Positions 52,380 to 62,040 of a stretch of 64,000 nt of DNA are shown one piece after another. The notes below the pieces were generated by a model. That model made no database searches, was not told the origin of the DNA, and was given only the letters and a program-made list of their open reading frames with translations. The first letter of the stretch is position 1. Each line of letters opens with the position of its first letter. Position numbers and translations under genes: made by a program. The DNA lies in assembly GCF_000012985.1 (NCBI RefSeq), contig NC_007645.1, forward strand, positions 3,688,501-3,752,500. Reading direction: 5' to 3'. Origin of the DNA: Hahella chejuensis KCTC 2396 (GTDB lineage Bacteria > Pseudomonadota > Gammaproteobacteria > Pseudomonadales > Oleiphilaceae).

Positions 52380-52627
52380 AACTAGAAAAAGAATATATCG
52401 TTAGCTTTATTCTTGATCGCGCCTCTGAACTGACCAAAACGTCCCGCGAACAACTTATTGGAGACACGGCATTAGCCTCAATTGGGGTGGATTCGTTATA
52501 CGCCGTCTTGATTTGCGGGCGGCTGGAGGATCATTTCGGGATTGAGATTGAACCAATCCTGATGTTCGAGCACCGCACCGCCAATGAGGTCGCTGACGCA
52601 TTATTAAAGATGGCGCAGCCCGTATGA
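52376..52627 (+). CDS. Acyl carrier protein
   Basis: 83 residues, ATGA overlaps on both sides. Ser of GVDSLYAV carries phosphopantetheine (residue 42). The FGIEIEPILMFEHRTANEVA part is standard ACP helix III-IV. Likely substrate carrier for the FAAL product and the site where the P450-like proteins act. Confidence 0.92.
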   Translation: MKLEKEYIVSFILDRASELTKTSREQLIGDTALASIGVDSLYAVLICGRLEDHFGIEIEPILMFEHRTANEVADALLKMAQPV

Positions 52628-54309
52628 GTCGCTACTACATTGGTCTGTCCACATCTGGCCATGACCCTTCTTTCTGCATCGTCAACAGTGACGGCCAGGT
52701 CCTCTTCGCTGAAGCGACCGAGCGGTTTTTACAGGACAAAAGAGCCTGGGGCGTCATGCCGGACCATATCAGCCACATTGAAAGCGTCCTGAAACCCTTG
52801 ATTTCCAAGGATAATAAAGCGGAATTTATAGTCGCCACCAGTTGGAAAGCCGTCAAGGAAGAATTGCCGGTGCAAATATCCGACGCACTGCTACCCGCCT
52901 CCCTGGGAGAGTGGATTCGCCACCAGCAGGGCTATGTGCAAGCCAGAGCCGGCAATCATTGTAGAATGGCGCTGGGAGAGCGGATGCTTGGCGATGTGCG
53001 CCACTATGACCATCACCTGTGTCACGCCGCCAACGCCTTGTATTCTTCGCCCTTCACTGATGGCCTTTGCCTGGTGCTGGATGGCGAGGGCGAAGTGGGC
53101 GCCGCCAGTTTATTTGAGTTAAACGACGGCGCACTCAAGAGAGCCTGGCGCTCATGGGGACCAGGCAGTTTAGGCGCTCTCTACGGCTGGTTGACCGAAT
53201 TATGCGGGTTCAGCACGCGTCATGGAGAAGAGTGGAAAGTGATGGGTCTGGCGGCATACGGTCAGGCGGACGAGCATCTTGTCGCCGACATCAAGTCCAT
53301 TATTCAGGTTGATTCGGGCCGCCTGCAATTATCTGACAAGGAGCGGATAAGGGAGGTCGTGACATCCTTGCAGCGTCTGGCCAGAAAGCCTGAAGACTCC
53401 ATACTAAGTCAGGCGCGACTCGCCATGTCCGCGCAACAGGCTTACACAGAGCTTGTCGACCAGATCCTTGATGACATTAAGACACAGTACCCCCAAGCCG
53501 CTAACCTTTTGCTATCCGGCGGGTGTGCGCTCAACTCGCTCTACAATGGACGCATCCGGCGACAACATGGGTACGAACAGGTCCATGCGCCGCCCGCCCC
53601 AGCGGACGACGGTAACTCTCTTGGCGCAGCCATTCTCGCATGGGCCGAGGACAACAGCGCCTCCCGACTGCCCAGTGGCTATCTCTCACCCTATCTCGGA
53701 TCAACCATAGCATCATCGGATATCGAAGCGGTTGCACGATACTCCGGGCTTACGGTCACCACACTCCCCGATGAGCATGCGGAATTGGTCGCCAATGAAC
53801 TCGCTTCAGGAAAAGTCATTGGGGTAGCTCGCGGCAGAGCGGAATTCGGCCCCCGCGCACTAGGAAACCGGTCGATCCTGGCCGACCCCAGAAGCCCTGA
53901 AATGAAAGACAGGATTAACGCGATCATTAAAGGACGAGAGTCTTATCGTCCGTTTGCGCCCGCGCTCCCTGAAGAACTCATTCAGGACTGGTTCGATGAT
54001 GCGCACCCGTCCCCTTACATGTCATTCGCATTGCCCTGGAAAAAGGAAAAACGCGCTTTCGCGCCCGCCGTCGTACACAATGATGGAAGCGGAAGACTGC
54101 AAAGCGTTTCTCCCGCCCGATCCCCCTGGTTTCATCGTTTATTACACGCCTTTGCAGATATAACCGGAACGCCTGTTCTCTTGAACACCAGTTTCAATGT
54201 GATGGGCAAACCCATTGTCCACTCGGCCCACGACGCCATTTCTGTGCTGATGACCACAGGCTTGGACGCGGTTCTCCTGGACAATCATTACATTCAGAAA
54301 AAGAGGTAG
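52624..54309 (+). CDS. Carbamoyltransferase, NodU/CmcH/TobZ family
   Basis: 561 residues. The N-terminal Kae1-like domain has YIGLSTSGHDPSFCIVNSDG, HHLCHAANALYSS (metal His) and CLVLDGEGE; the C-terminal YrdC-like region has GRAEFGPRALGNRSILADPR and LLNTSFNVMGKPIVHS. Uses carbamoyl phosphate and ATP to add a carbamoyl group to a hydroxyl of a natural product. It implies the acyl chain or a partner carries a hydroxyl. ATGA overlap with the ACP gene. Confidence 0.93.
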   Translation: MSRYYIGLSTSGHDPSFCIVNSDGQVLFAEATERFLQDKRAWGVMPDHISHIESVLKPLISKDNKAEFIVATSWKAVKEELPVQISDALLPASLGEWIRHQQGYVQARAGNHCRMALGERMLGDVRHYDHHLCHAANALYSSPFTDGLCLVLDGEGEVGAASLFELNDGALKRAWRSWGPGSLGALYGWLTELCGFSTRHGEEWKVMGLAAYGQADEHLVADIKSIIQVDSGRLQLSDKERIREVVTSLQRLARKPEDSILSQARLAMSAQQAYTELVDQILDDIKTQYPQAANLLLSGGCALNSLYNGRIRRQHGYEQVHAPPAPADDGNSLGAAILAWAEDNSASRLPSGYLSPYLGSTIASSDIEAVARYSGLTVTTLPDEHAELVANELASGKVIGVARGRAEFGPRALGNRSILADPRSPEMKDRINAIIKGRESYRPFAPALPEELIQDWFDDAHPSPYMSFALPWKKEKRAFAPAVVHNDGSGRLQSVSPARSPWFHRLLHAFADITGTPVLLNTSFNVMGKPIVHSAHDAISVLMTTGLDAVLLDNHYIQKKR

Positions 54310-54319
54310 GCCGGACGAG

Positions 54320-55876
54320 ATGAAAATCTCCTACCTCACCTTCTACCTGCTGGTGTTTCCGGCGATCTTCTGCCTCTTCTCCTTGTTCAGAAAAATAGCC
54401 CCCGCCTACGCCCGACTGAGCGTCGCCTTTGCGTCGATGTTGTTTCTCGCCTTCGCTGACTTGGTTTCGCTCGCCATTCTGCTCGCCGTCGTTCTGATCA
54501 ACTTGAACCTGATTCGGAGCATGGAGGCCAATCCTCACAGGAAAAAGCTGTATAAACTGGCGGGAATTACAGTGAGCCTTGCTCCGTTGATCTTCTATAA
54601 GCTGTTCGGAGGTAAGGTTCACTTCGACAGCGGGCTTGCCCAATCCCTTTTGCTCCCGCTGGGTCTTGCGTTCTACTCACTGCAACAGGTCACCGCGATT
54701 GTCGACTCCGCCAACGGGCAGGTTAAGTCTATTCAAGTAGGCGACTATCTGTTCTTTTCTTTCTTCTTCGCCACACTCACCTCCGGCCCCATCATCACCT
54801 ATAAAGACATGATGGGACAGTTGCGGCAAGGGGCCTCGCCTTCCACCTACAACACAGATTTGGGAATCAGCCTGTTTATTCTCGGCTTCGCCAAGAAAAC
54901 ACTGATCGCAGACCCAATAGAAAGCATGACAGGCGCTTTATTGCAGGTCAGTAGAATCAATCCGGAAACCTACTTTTCCCTAACGGAGCTTCTATATATT
55001 TTCTGGGGCGGCATGCTGAGCTTCTACTACGTTTTCTCCGCCTATTCAGATATGGCCATTGGCATCGCCTTATTTTTCGGCGTCCGCTTGCCCGTCAACT
55101 TTAACTCGCCCCTAAAAGCCAAAACCCCGCAACAGTACGTCATGTCCTGGCATATGAGTTTCATGGCGTTTGTCAGACAATATGTCTTTCAACCGGTTTA
55201 TCTCCTATTGAAAAAAGCGCCTGTCAAAGACCTCAATACGCGTTATCTCTTAGCATGGGCCGGGGCTGTCTTTTGCTCTTTTGGCGTAGTCGGCGTCTGG
55301 CATGCGCCAGATATTGTCACTGTGGCGATCAGCCTGTGCGTCGCACTCACCATTGTATGCGTTGAATCGTCATCCTTATTACTCAGAAGACGCAAGGTCC
55401 CCTCATCACATTTCCCCGGCATATTCTCAAGAGTAATTTTGCTCAGCTTTATTTGCCTTTGCGCGATTAAGTTCACTCATCCTGATTTTGAGATAGTCCG
55501 CGCATTCACCGACATGCTTGCGCATAATCCAACCCTTTTCGTATCTGACAGGCTTGCCTTCCTCTCCGACTATCTTCATGGCGAATGGATCGAGTACTAC
55601 AGCTTTTTCCCAACGCTCACAACCGTCAATCGTTATGAGATTGCGCAGCCGACGCTATCGCCGGATCTCAGTATGCTTCACATTCTGATCGTTACCGCGA
55701 TTACCTTTTGTTGCCCTAACTCTATGCAAATATTTGGGTTGCTGGAGGAAAAAGGGACGTCCGATGTTACGCCGCGCTGGAGTAATCGCTTGCGCGCCGC
55801 CATAGCTGCGGGCGTCTTGCTGTGTCTGTCCCTATCCTTCGCCAATAATGGCTCCAGCTTCAGTTATGGCGGGTGA
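54320..55876 (+). CDS. MBOAT-family membrane O-acyltransferase
   Basis: 518 residues with about eleven hydrophobic segments. MBOAT landmarks: PLGLAFYSLQQVTAIVDSAN, FVRQYVFQPVYLLLKK after SWHMSFMAF, and the catalytic His in VVGVWHAPD. Like AlgI or DltB it should pass an acyl group across the inner membrane to a secreted acceptor. Followed after three bases by the SGNH-like gene, the usual partner of such proteins. Confidence 0.9.
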   Translation: MKISYLTFYLLVFPAIFCLFSLFRKIAPAYARLSVAFASMLFLAFADLVSLAILLAVVLINLNLIRSMEANPHRKKLYKLAGITVSLAPLIFYKLFGGKVHFDSGLAQSLLLPLGLAFYSLQQVTAIVDSANGQVKSIQVGDYLFFSFFFATLTSGPIITYKDMMGQLRQGASPSTYNTDLGISLFILGFAKKTLIADPIESMTGALLQVSRINPETYFSLTELLYIFWGGMLSFYYVFSAYSDMAIGIALFFGVRLPVNFNSPLKAKTPQQYVMSWHMSFMAFVRQYVFQPVYLLLKKAPVKDLNTRYLLAWAGAVFCSFGVVGVWHAPDIVTVAISLCVALTIVCVESSSLLLRRRKVPSSHFPGIFSRVILLSFICLCAIKFTHPDFEIVRAFTDMLAHNPTLFVSDRLAFLSDYLHGEWIEYYSFFPTLTTVNRYEIAQPTLSPDLSMLHILIVTAITFCCPNSMQIFGLLEEKGTSDVTPRWSNRLRAAIAAGVLLCLSLSFANNGSSFSYGG

Positions 55877-55879
55877 GCA

Positions 55880-56836
55880 GTGACCCGTTATATGAAGTGC
55901 ATCGCCTGTGTCGTCGCCCTTTTTTACGCCGTGGTCATTCCTGTAAACATCTTTATGGACCCGCTGGGTTTGGGTTGGGTAACGGAGGTGACGGACGAAC
56001 CTGGAATCTATGATGAAATTAATACGCGACTGGTTTTCGAGGACATACGCGCCGCACTGACCAAGACCTCCGCCGCCAAAGTGCTGATCGGATCGTCCCG
56101 GGTGATGAGAGGCTTCGACACCTGCGCTCTTAACTCCATTCTTAACATAGGCGTCAGTACTATCACTTCCGCGCAGACAGAATACCTTGTCGATTATGCG
56201 GTGCGTCTGAACAAGTTCGACGTCATTCTTGTGGAGGCACTGCCTTACACGCCGCCGGAGAATATCTTGTCCGCCCAAAAAGGCCTTGTCGCCAAATTGA
56301 TCAGCCTGAGAACGTTCTTCTTATCTTTTAAGGCGCTGAGAGACAAATTCAGTCCCAAACCTCTTGCGAAGTTTGATTGCAGCCAGTCCGGTTCGGCTGG
56401 CTCTTTCTTTACTGAAGTGAGCACGCTTGACAAAAGAGTGTATCGACAATATCGCTATATCTCGAGGTATGCGAGCAACATTGCTCTGGAGATCAAACGG
56501 ATTCAAAGAAAGGCAAGTGCGCAAACCAAGGTTATTCCATTTATTCCACCAGTCCATCCAGACTTATTGAGCCCGGAGGAGGTCGACCAATTACTGATGG
56601 AAATAAGCGGCATGCTGGGTGAGAAAAACAGCCTGGTGTCATACTCAGAAATATATGATCGCGAATTTCTGGATAAGCCGACACTGTGGCAGGACGCCAA
56701 TCATTTCAGCCCCGAATTAGGCGCAAGCTACCTTCAGTATCTTGTCCAAGTCAGCAAATCCGAGGAAAGGCATCCTATGCGCGGTCACGACACTATAAAA
56801 ATTAACTACACTAATTCTTATATCAAAATCCTGTGA
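55880..56836 (+). CDS. SGNH-like membrane-anchored protein, probable MBOAT partner
   Basis: 318 residues from a GTG. One N-terminal membrane anchor (ACVVALFYAVVIPVNIF), then a periplasmic domain with VLIGSSRVMRGFDTC (the GSSR Ser-strand of AlgJ/DltD-type SGNH relatives) and a C-terminal DANHFSPELGASYL (Asp-x-x-His). These two motifs would form the SGNH Ser/Asp/His site. Last gene of the operon. It probably completes acyl transfer outside the membrane. Confidence 0.75.
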   Translation: MTRYMKCIACVVALFYAVVIPVNIFMDPLGLGWVTEVTDEPGIYDEINTRLVFEDIRAALTKTSAAKVLIGSSRVMRGFDTCALNSILNIGVSTITSAQTEYLVDYAVRLNKFDVILVEALPYTPPENILSAQKGLVAKLISLRTFFLSFKALRDKFSPKPLAKFDCSQSGSAGSFFTEVSTLDKRVYRQYRYISRYASNIALEIKRIQRKASAQTKVIPFIPPVHPDLLSPEEVDQLLMEISGMLGEKNSLVSYSEIYDREFLDKPTLWQDANHFSPELGASYLQYLVQVSKSEERHPMRGHDTIKINYTNSYIKIL

Positions 56837-56868
56837 ACCCCACGCATACCTGAGCAGCTAGCGCCGAT

Positions 56869-57696
56869 ATGGATACTCTAACTTTGCAGCCGGCCTCAAA
56901 GCAGCGCGCCCAGTTACTGCTGTGCGCTTTGCGCACGCTTACCTTTTGCCTTTCCTTTAGTTGTATTTCAGTATCCGCCCAGGCTGGTGAAACCATTTCC
57001 ATCGCTACTGGCGAGTATATCCCCTGGACGTCGCAGAAAGGCCCCCATGGCGGCTTCATAAGCCATGTCGTTACGGAGGTTTTTAAGCGCCAGGGGATCG
57101 ACGTCACTTTCGAATACTACCTTTGGGCCCGCAGCTATGAGCAGGCGAAGCAGGGCCTGCATAACGCCGCATCCTATTGGGCGTGCAGCGAAGAGCGGAA
57201 GAAGGATTTTTATTGCAGCGAGCCTCTGGCGGAGGAGGACACTGTCTTCTTTCACCTTAAGACCACTCCGCTGGAAAAATGGAACGCCCTCGACGACCTG
57301 CGTCCTTACAGCATCGGCGCCACGATTGGTTATACCTATACCAAAGAATTCTGGGCGGCGGCGGAGTCCGGGATGTTGCGAGTCAGCACCGTCCCGGAGG
57401 ATGAACAGAACTTCAACATGCTGGCGCTGAATCGCATTGACCTGTGCCTGATGGGCCCGGTCGCCGGTCTGACATTGCTGCGCCAGCAGTTTCCCAAAGC
57501 CATCAGGGAATCCATCACTTACAACCCCAAACCCCTCGTCACCACTCATCTGAGCCTGCTGTTTCCCAAGGCCCACAAGGATTCCTTGCGTCTGATGTTG
57601 ATCTTCAACGAGGGGCTCCGGCAGGTCCGCGCCGAGGGGCTCTATGATCGTTACATGACGGACCTGCTGGCTGGAGAATACGATCCGAAAAACTGA
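56869..57696 (+). CDS. Periplasmic solute-binding protein, SBP_bac_3-like, orphan
   Basis: 275 residues with a signal peptide ending SVSAQAG. SIATGEYIPWTSQKGPHGGF, VTEVFKRQGIDVTFEYYLWARSYEQ and DLCLMGPVAGLTLLRQQFP are family 3 features. Its ATG follows the operon end by 32 bases, so it may be co-transcribed, but nothing links its function to the pathway. Fourth orphan of this family in the window. Confidence 0.85.
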   Translation: MDTLTLQPASKQRAQLLLCALRTLTFCLSFSCISVSAQAGETISIATGEYIPWTSQKGPHGGFISHVVTEVFKRQGIDVTFEYYLWARSYEQAKQGLHNAASYWACSEERKKDFYCSEPLAEEDTVFFHLKTTPLEKWNALDDLRPYSIGATIGYTYTKEFWAAAESGMLRVSTVPEDEQNFNMLALNRIDLCLMGPVAGLTLLRQQFPKAIRESITYNPKPLVTTHLSLLFPKAHKDSLRLMLIFNEGLRQVRAEGLYDRYMTDLLAGEYDPKN

Positions 57697-57701
57697 GCGG
57701 G

Positions 57702-58217
57702 TCAGCCCTGTCTGTAACGGATATCCCTGTAAAACTCATGGGAGTCCGCATCAATTTCATCTCCTGCGGCGAACAGCGTTTCCTGTTCTCGGTCCGTCAG
57801 CGGGATATCTACATAAGCGCCTGATGAGGGCTGAAATCGCGTTGTACAAATCATCCACTCCTGACTCTGGTTCTTCAGAAATCCCCGTCCGGGATGGTCG
57901 CCGCAAAGCCAGCGCTGGCATTCGCTGCAGGCATTAAAATACTCGCTGTTGTCGTTCAGAGCGAAGAACACCATGTTATCCAGCGCCTCGCCATAGGCCA
58001 TCGCAAGGTATGCCGCGCGGTTTTCCGCACACCCGCCTGTTCCCCAGTCTGTCGTATTCAATTCCGCCATGTTGTAGCCGACATAGCAGCGGCCCGTTAC
58101 TGTGGAAACGGCGTAGCACATGGTAAAGCCGCGCTTGTTGGTGTTCGCTTCCCGCACACGACGCTTGTACATACGCTGGGCGATCGCTTCAATGATTTGC
58201 TTGTGGGTTTTGGCCAT
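57702..58217 (-). CDS. Free-standing cytidine-deaminase-like protein
   Basis: 171 residues from the ATG at 58217 after AAGGAG (spacing 8). Zinc site of the cytidine deaminase fold: GGCAENRAAYLAMA (C-A-E, residues 63-65) and ACSECQRWL (C-x-x-C, 97-100). Before it is VTGRCYVGYNMAEL, the usual strand. Expected to deaminate a cytosine-type base or nucleoside, or act as a toxin-type deaminase. No immunity gene adjacent. Its substrate is unknown. Confidence 0.75.
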   Translation of the reverse strand: MAKTHKQIIEAIAQRMYKRRVREANTNKRGFTMCYAVSTVTGRCYVGYNMAELNTTDWGTGGCAENRAAYLAMAYGEALDNMVFFALNDNSEYFNACSECQRWLCGDHPGRGFLKNQSQEWMICTTRFQPSSGAYVDIPLTDREQETLFAAGDEIDADSHEFYRDIRYRQG

Positions 58218-58460
58218 GGGACACACTCCTTGCAGTGAGAAAGGTTGCTCCTTCGGCGTCAACGAAACAGCATGAGCCGATTATCATTATAGGCGTGAAT
58301 GAATAAGCGAAACCTTCAAGAAAAGATCATATTTTGTACAACCCTATTATCCACACCGTAATAACTACGACTCCCCTCGCCAAAGCCGCCCAAGCCAGCG
58401 CCCGTGGACTATACTCCTTCCAAATAAGAACAATTCGGAACGGATACGGCAGGAAGCAAA

Positions 58461-58778
58461 ATGGACACGACATTAGAGTTTGCGCTCAAATTCTGGTTTT
58501 TAGCCCCTCTTGCAGGGATTATCGCCTTACTGCAAACGCCTTGGTTCAACCGTCTGATACAGCGCATCACTGAACAGCAAGAACCGCCGGCGCCGTCTCC
58601 ACTGCAGGTCATGAAGGTTGCCGGCGCCACCCCACCCAAGCCCACTCAAAGAGTGAGAATATGCCCCCAATGCGGCGCCAGAATGGTCAGTCGCAGAGTC
58701 AAAAAAGGCCCCAGCGCCGGCCGCGAGTTCTTCAGCTGCAGCGCCTATCCGAAGTGCACCGGCGTGCGGGCGGCTTAA
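58461..58778 (+). CDS. Membrane-anchored topoisomerase-type zinc-ribbon protein
   Basis: 105 residues: an N-terminal hydrophobic helix (FWFLAPLAGIIALLQ), a linker, then a topoisomerase-type C4 zinc finger: CPQCGARMVSRRVKKGPSAG, then FFSCSAYPKC. Such ribbons occur at the end of DNA topoisomerase I and in restriction-like and nuclease-like proteins. Here it stands alone on a membrane anchor. Confidence 0.85.
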   Translation: MDTTLEFALKFWFLAPLAGIIALLQTPWFNRLIQRITEQQEPPAPSPLQVMKVAGATPPKPTQRVRICPQCGARMVSRRVKKGPSAGREFFSCSAYPKCTGVRAA

Positions 58779-59026
58779 TGGTCAGCACCGCAAAGCTGAC
58801 CTCGCCTGCGCCTGAATAAACCCGCAAATTACACGGCGCTTTCGTCACAAACAGCATGTGGATTTACCCGATTCGACGTTAATTGCCTGGCGCACCACGG
58901 TTTCTTAAACTACACGGAATATGCGGCTGGTCATGCGTGCGGCTTCGGCGATGGGAGCCTCTTCGCTCCCTAAAGAACTCCGCCCAGGTTGCCGCACATC
59001 CCAGGCTATCAACAGGAGAACACTTA

Positions 59027-59503
59027 TTGTCCGACACCCTATCTGAGCTGCTATTCAGCCCAAACCCCATATGGCATTACTTCTGGATAGCCTGGATGCT
59101 GGTCTTGTTTTCAGTGTTGCTCATTCAGCTTCCACTGGCTTACTTCGCCTTGGTCAGACCTTTCGACAAGAAGTTCGAAATGAAAAATATCATTCTGGAA
59201 AGGGGGATTTTCTATGGCAGCTTTATCGTCCGCCTGACCAACTACGTTCACGGCATTGTATTTGAGCCTTATCGCGGCAAGCTTTCCAACCCGATCGCCA
59301 AAAGGCTCATTGATGGCAAGTTTGCATATCAGGATCGGCTGTATGAAAAGAGAATTAATATGCGATCCTCCGCCAGCCCCCTTCAAATAGTCCTGAGCTA
59401 CATTTTAGTAGCCAGCACTATCGTGATGGTCGGCGGCATGATTCCGTTGCTTATCCATAACTTTATTCTCTACCCTGACTTCGCTGCAGCGCATGGCGGC
59501 TAA
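59027..59503 (+). CDS. Membrane protein, tandem paralogue 1
   Basis: 158 residues from a TTG after CAGGAGAA; the aligned second copy also begins with TTG. Two hydrophobic helices (about 14-37 and 120-146) flank a basic segment LVRPFDKKFE, and the C-terminus reads LIHNFILYPDFAAA. Three copies follow each other with about 50-60 percent identity by eye. Family not recognised. A longer frame back to 58883 lacks a ribosome site. Confidence 0.75.
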   Translation: MSDTLSELLFSPNPIWHYFWIAWMLVLFSVLLIQLPLAYFALVRPFDKKFEMKNIILERGIFYGSFIVRLTNYVHGIVFEPYRGKLSNPIAKRLIDGKFAYQDRLYEKRINMRSSASPLQIVLSYILVASTIVMVGGMIPLLIHNFILYPDFAAAHGG

Positions 59504-59624
59504 AGTTCCACTACCTTCATGACGACCTCTGTTACTCTGCATTTGTATCGAAGTCCGCACATTAGTTGGGTCCGTGCCGGTTGTATGACCCCATGCCGCC
59601 GCATATTTTGACAGGAGTAACGTA

Positions 59625-60101
59625 TTGGCTGACGCCCCACCTGAGCTGCTTCTTAGCCCAAACCCACTATGGCATTACTATTGGGTATCTTGGGGGCTGG
59701 TTTTATTTTCAATATTATTAGTCCAGCTTCCTGTCGCCTATTTCACGCTCGTCAGGCCCTTTGATAAGAAGTTTGAGATTAAGTATTACACGCTGGAAAA
59801 AGGGATTTTCTATGTCAGCTTTTTGATGCGACTGTTCAATTACGTGGCGGGGATATTGGTGCAGCCTTATAAAGACAAGCCTTTGAAAGGTCTCGCGCAA
59901 CGATTTGTGAATGGACGTCTCGGCTATCAGGAGCGCGTCTATAAGAAGACCGTTAACTTTCGCGCTCATGCCTCCGGGTTTCAAATCTCGCTGTGCTATA
60001 TCATGCTGATCAGCACAGTTATATTGTTTGTGGGCGTCATCCCCTTACTCATACATGACTTTATTCTCTACCCTGACTTCGCCGCAGCCCGGAATAATTA
60101 G
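59625..60101 (+). CDS. Membrane protein, tandem paralogue 2
   Basis: 158 residues from a TTG after AGGAGTAA. Same layout as copies 1 and 3: SPNPLWHYYWVSWGLVLFSI, LVRPFDKKFEIKYYTLEKGI, LIHDFILYPDFAAA. Closest to copy 3. Confidence 0.78.
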   Translation: MADAPPELLLSPNPLWHYYWVSWGLVLFSILLVQLPVAYFTLVRPFDKKFEIKYYTLEKGIFYVSFLMRLFNYVAGILVQPYKDKPLKGLAQRFVNGRLGYQERVYKKTVNFRAHASGFQISLCYIMLISTVILFVGVIPLLIHDFILYPDFAAARNN

Positions 60102-60134
60102 TCGCCAGACCATTTTGAGTCACGAGAGTTGTCC

Positions 60135-60608
60135 ATGCCTTCACCTTCAATGCTCTTTTTAAGCCCCAACGCCTATTGGCATTACGGGTTGCTTATCTGG
60201 GGGCTGGTCATGTTCTCAATTCTGCTTATTCAGTTGCCTGTGGCTTATTTCTCCATCGTCAGGCCTTTCGATAAGAAGTTTGAGATTCGGCAATACACGC
60301 TGGAGAAAGGGATCTTCTATCTCAGCTTCCTGATTCGACTATTCAACTATGTGTCGGGCATTTTGCTGCAACCTTACAAAGGCAGGCCCCTTAAAGGGCT
60401 CGCCAAAAGGTTTGTGGAGGGGCGCTTCAATTACCAGAAAAGCGTTTACAGGAAGAGCATTAACTTTCGCGCTCACGCTTCAAGGTTTCAAATCGGTCTC
60501 TGTTATGTCCTGGTTGTCAGCACCGTCATTATGTTTGGCGGGCTGATTCCGCTGCTTATCCATAACTTTATTCTCTACCCGGATTTCGCCGCGGCGCGCG
60601 GAGGATAA
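60135..60608 (+). CDS. Membrane protein, tandem paralogue 3
   Basis: 157 residues from the ATG at 60135; a TTG at 60129 would match the start of copies 1 and 2. Same pattern: IVRPFDKKFEIRQYTLEKGI and LIHNFILYPDFAAARGG. Each paralogue has its own ribosome site, and the gaps are 120 and 30 bases. Confidence 0.78.
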   Translation: MPSPSMLFLSPNAYWHYGLLIWGLVMFSILLIQLPVAYFSIVRPFDKKFEIRQYTLEKGIFYLSFLIRLFNYVSGILLQPYKGRPLKGLAKRFVEGRFNYQKSVYRKSINFRAHASRFQIGLCYVLVVSTVIMFGGLIPLLIHNFILYPDFAAARGG

Positions 60609-60611
60609 GTC

Positions 60612-60640
60612 TCCTGCGCCCTGGAGGCGCGCTTTATTTA
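60612..60640. terminator. Possible bidirectional terminator between convergent genes
   Basis: GCGCC and GGCGC arms around CTGGA, followed by GCTTTATTT. Weak T tract, and one side overlaps the kinase stop. Confidence 0.35.
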
Positions 60641-62040
60641 CCCGGCATTTTCATCACAAATTGCGTGTGGTTTTGTTCTGAGTTGGCGGCGATGCAGCCG
60701 CCGTGGGCTTCTACGATGGATTTGACGATCGCCAGTCCCAGGCCGGCGCCTTCGTCGGTGCGGCAGCGGGAGTCGTCGACGCGGTAGAAGCGGTCGAACA
60801 CGCGGGACAGGTGTTCCGGCGGAATGCCGGGGCCGGGGTTGGCGACGCTGACCACGGCGAAGCCGGGAGTGTCGCAGAGGGAGACGGACACCGTCCCCCC
60901 TTCGGGGGTGTGGCGTATGGCGTTGGACAGCAGGTTGCTGACGGCGCGGCGCAGCATCATGCGGTCTCCCCGCACTTTGCGACAGCGCCCCTTCAGCGTC
61001 AGCAATACGCCCTGGGCTTCCGCCCAGGCTTCGAAGTAGTCAAACAGATCCTGCACTTCCTGGCGCAAGCTTACCTTTTCTGGCGACAGGCGTCCCAGAC
61101 CACTCTCCGTGCGCGCCAGCAATAACATATCGTCGATCATTTTGGAGATGCGCTCAAACTCCTCCAGACCGGAGTACAGCACCTCCCGATATTCCTCCAC
61201 GCCCCGTCCTTTGCTCAGCGCTACCTGGGTCTGGGTCATCAGGTTGGTAACCGGCGTGCGCAACTCGTGGGCGATATCCGCCGCGAAATTGGACAGGCGC
61301 TGATAGGACGTTTCCACGCGCTGCATCATATCGTTGAAAGACGCCGCCAGCTCCACCAGTTCCACCGGCGCTTCATCCAGCTCCAGGCGCACATGCAGCC
61401 GGTCCGACGACACCCCGCGAATGCGATTGCTGACCCGCCGCAACGGCGCCAGCCCCCTGCCCACGCCCACCCACACGCCGCAGATACCCACCAGCGCCGC
61501 CAATAAAGTGGACGCCCACAAGGTATGGCGATAGCTCTTCATGAACTTCCGATGGGCGCTGATTTCCAGGGCCAATGTGACGAGATAGTAGGAGGACGGA
61601 GCCGCTTCGGGAGCGCTCAATTTCAGACGAATTCCCCGGTACAGATTCTGACCGTCCCGCCACATACGCAGATTATCTGCGGTAATGACGGTGCGCACTT
61701 CAAGATCTCCGGGAGAACCTCTGCCCCGGAACTCAGGGGAGGCGTAAATCACTTCGTTGGAGGGCTTGCTGAGTTTACAAATCACGCCGAGACGACCCGG
61801 CAGGGCGCGATCCAGCTTGCGTTGCAGCATGCCCAGATCTTCAGCGGGCCAGTGTTGGAACAACATGTCCTCCACCACCGCCGCCGCTTCCTTCAGCACC
61901 GCGCCGTCCTGCTCCATGAAATGCTGATCAATAGTGCGCTCGATCAGCCAGCCGAACACCAAAAACACCGCCAGTATGGCCACGCCCACCAAAGCGGTGA
62001 TGCGCACCGCAAGCGGCAACGGCCGTTTAGTGGAACTCAT
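60634..62040 (-). CDS. Heavy-metal-type sensor histidine kinase (CusS-like)
   Basis: 468 residues from the ATG at 62040. Two membrane helices (about 12-32 and 161-181) frame a periplasmic sensor, then HAMP (about 180-232), HisKA with [20 protein letters not shown], and an ATPase with [37 protein letters not shown] and [12 protein letters not shown]. Same architecture as CusS/CopS. It overlaps the response-regulator gene by 14 bases. It may sense copper or silver, but no metal pump is beside it. Confidence 0.9.
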   Translation of the reverse strand: MSSTKRPLPLAVRITALVGVAILAVFLVFGWLIERTIDQHFMEQDGAVLKEAAAVVEDMLFQHWPAEDLGMLQRKLDRALPGRLGVICKLSKPSNEVIYASPEFRGRGSPGDLEVRTVITADNLRMWRDGQNLYRGIRLKLSAPEAAPSSYYLVTLALEISAHRKFMKSYRHTLWASTLLAALVGICGVWVGVGRGLAPLRRVSNRIRGVSSDRLHVRLELDEAPVELVELAASFNDMMQRVETSYQRLSNFAADIAHELRTPVTNLMTQTQVALSKGRGVEEYREVLYSGLEEFERISKMIDDMLLLARTESGLGRLSPEKVSLRQEVQDLFDYFEAWAEAQGVLLTLKGRCRKVRGDRMMLRRAVSNLLSNAIRHTPEGGTVSVSLCDTPGFAVVSVANPGPGIPPEHLSRVFDRFYRVDDSRCRTDEGAGLGLAIVKSIVEAHGGCIAANSEQNHTQFVMKMPGK

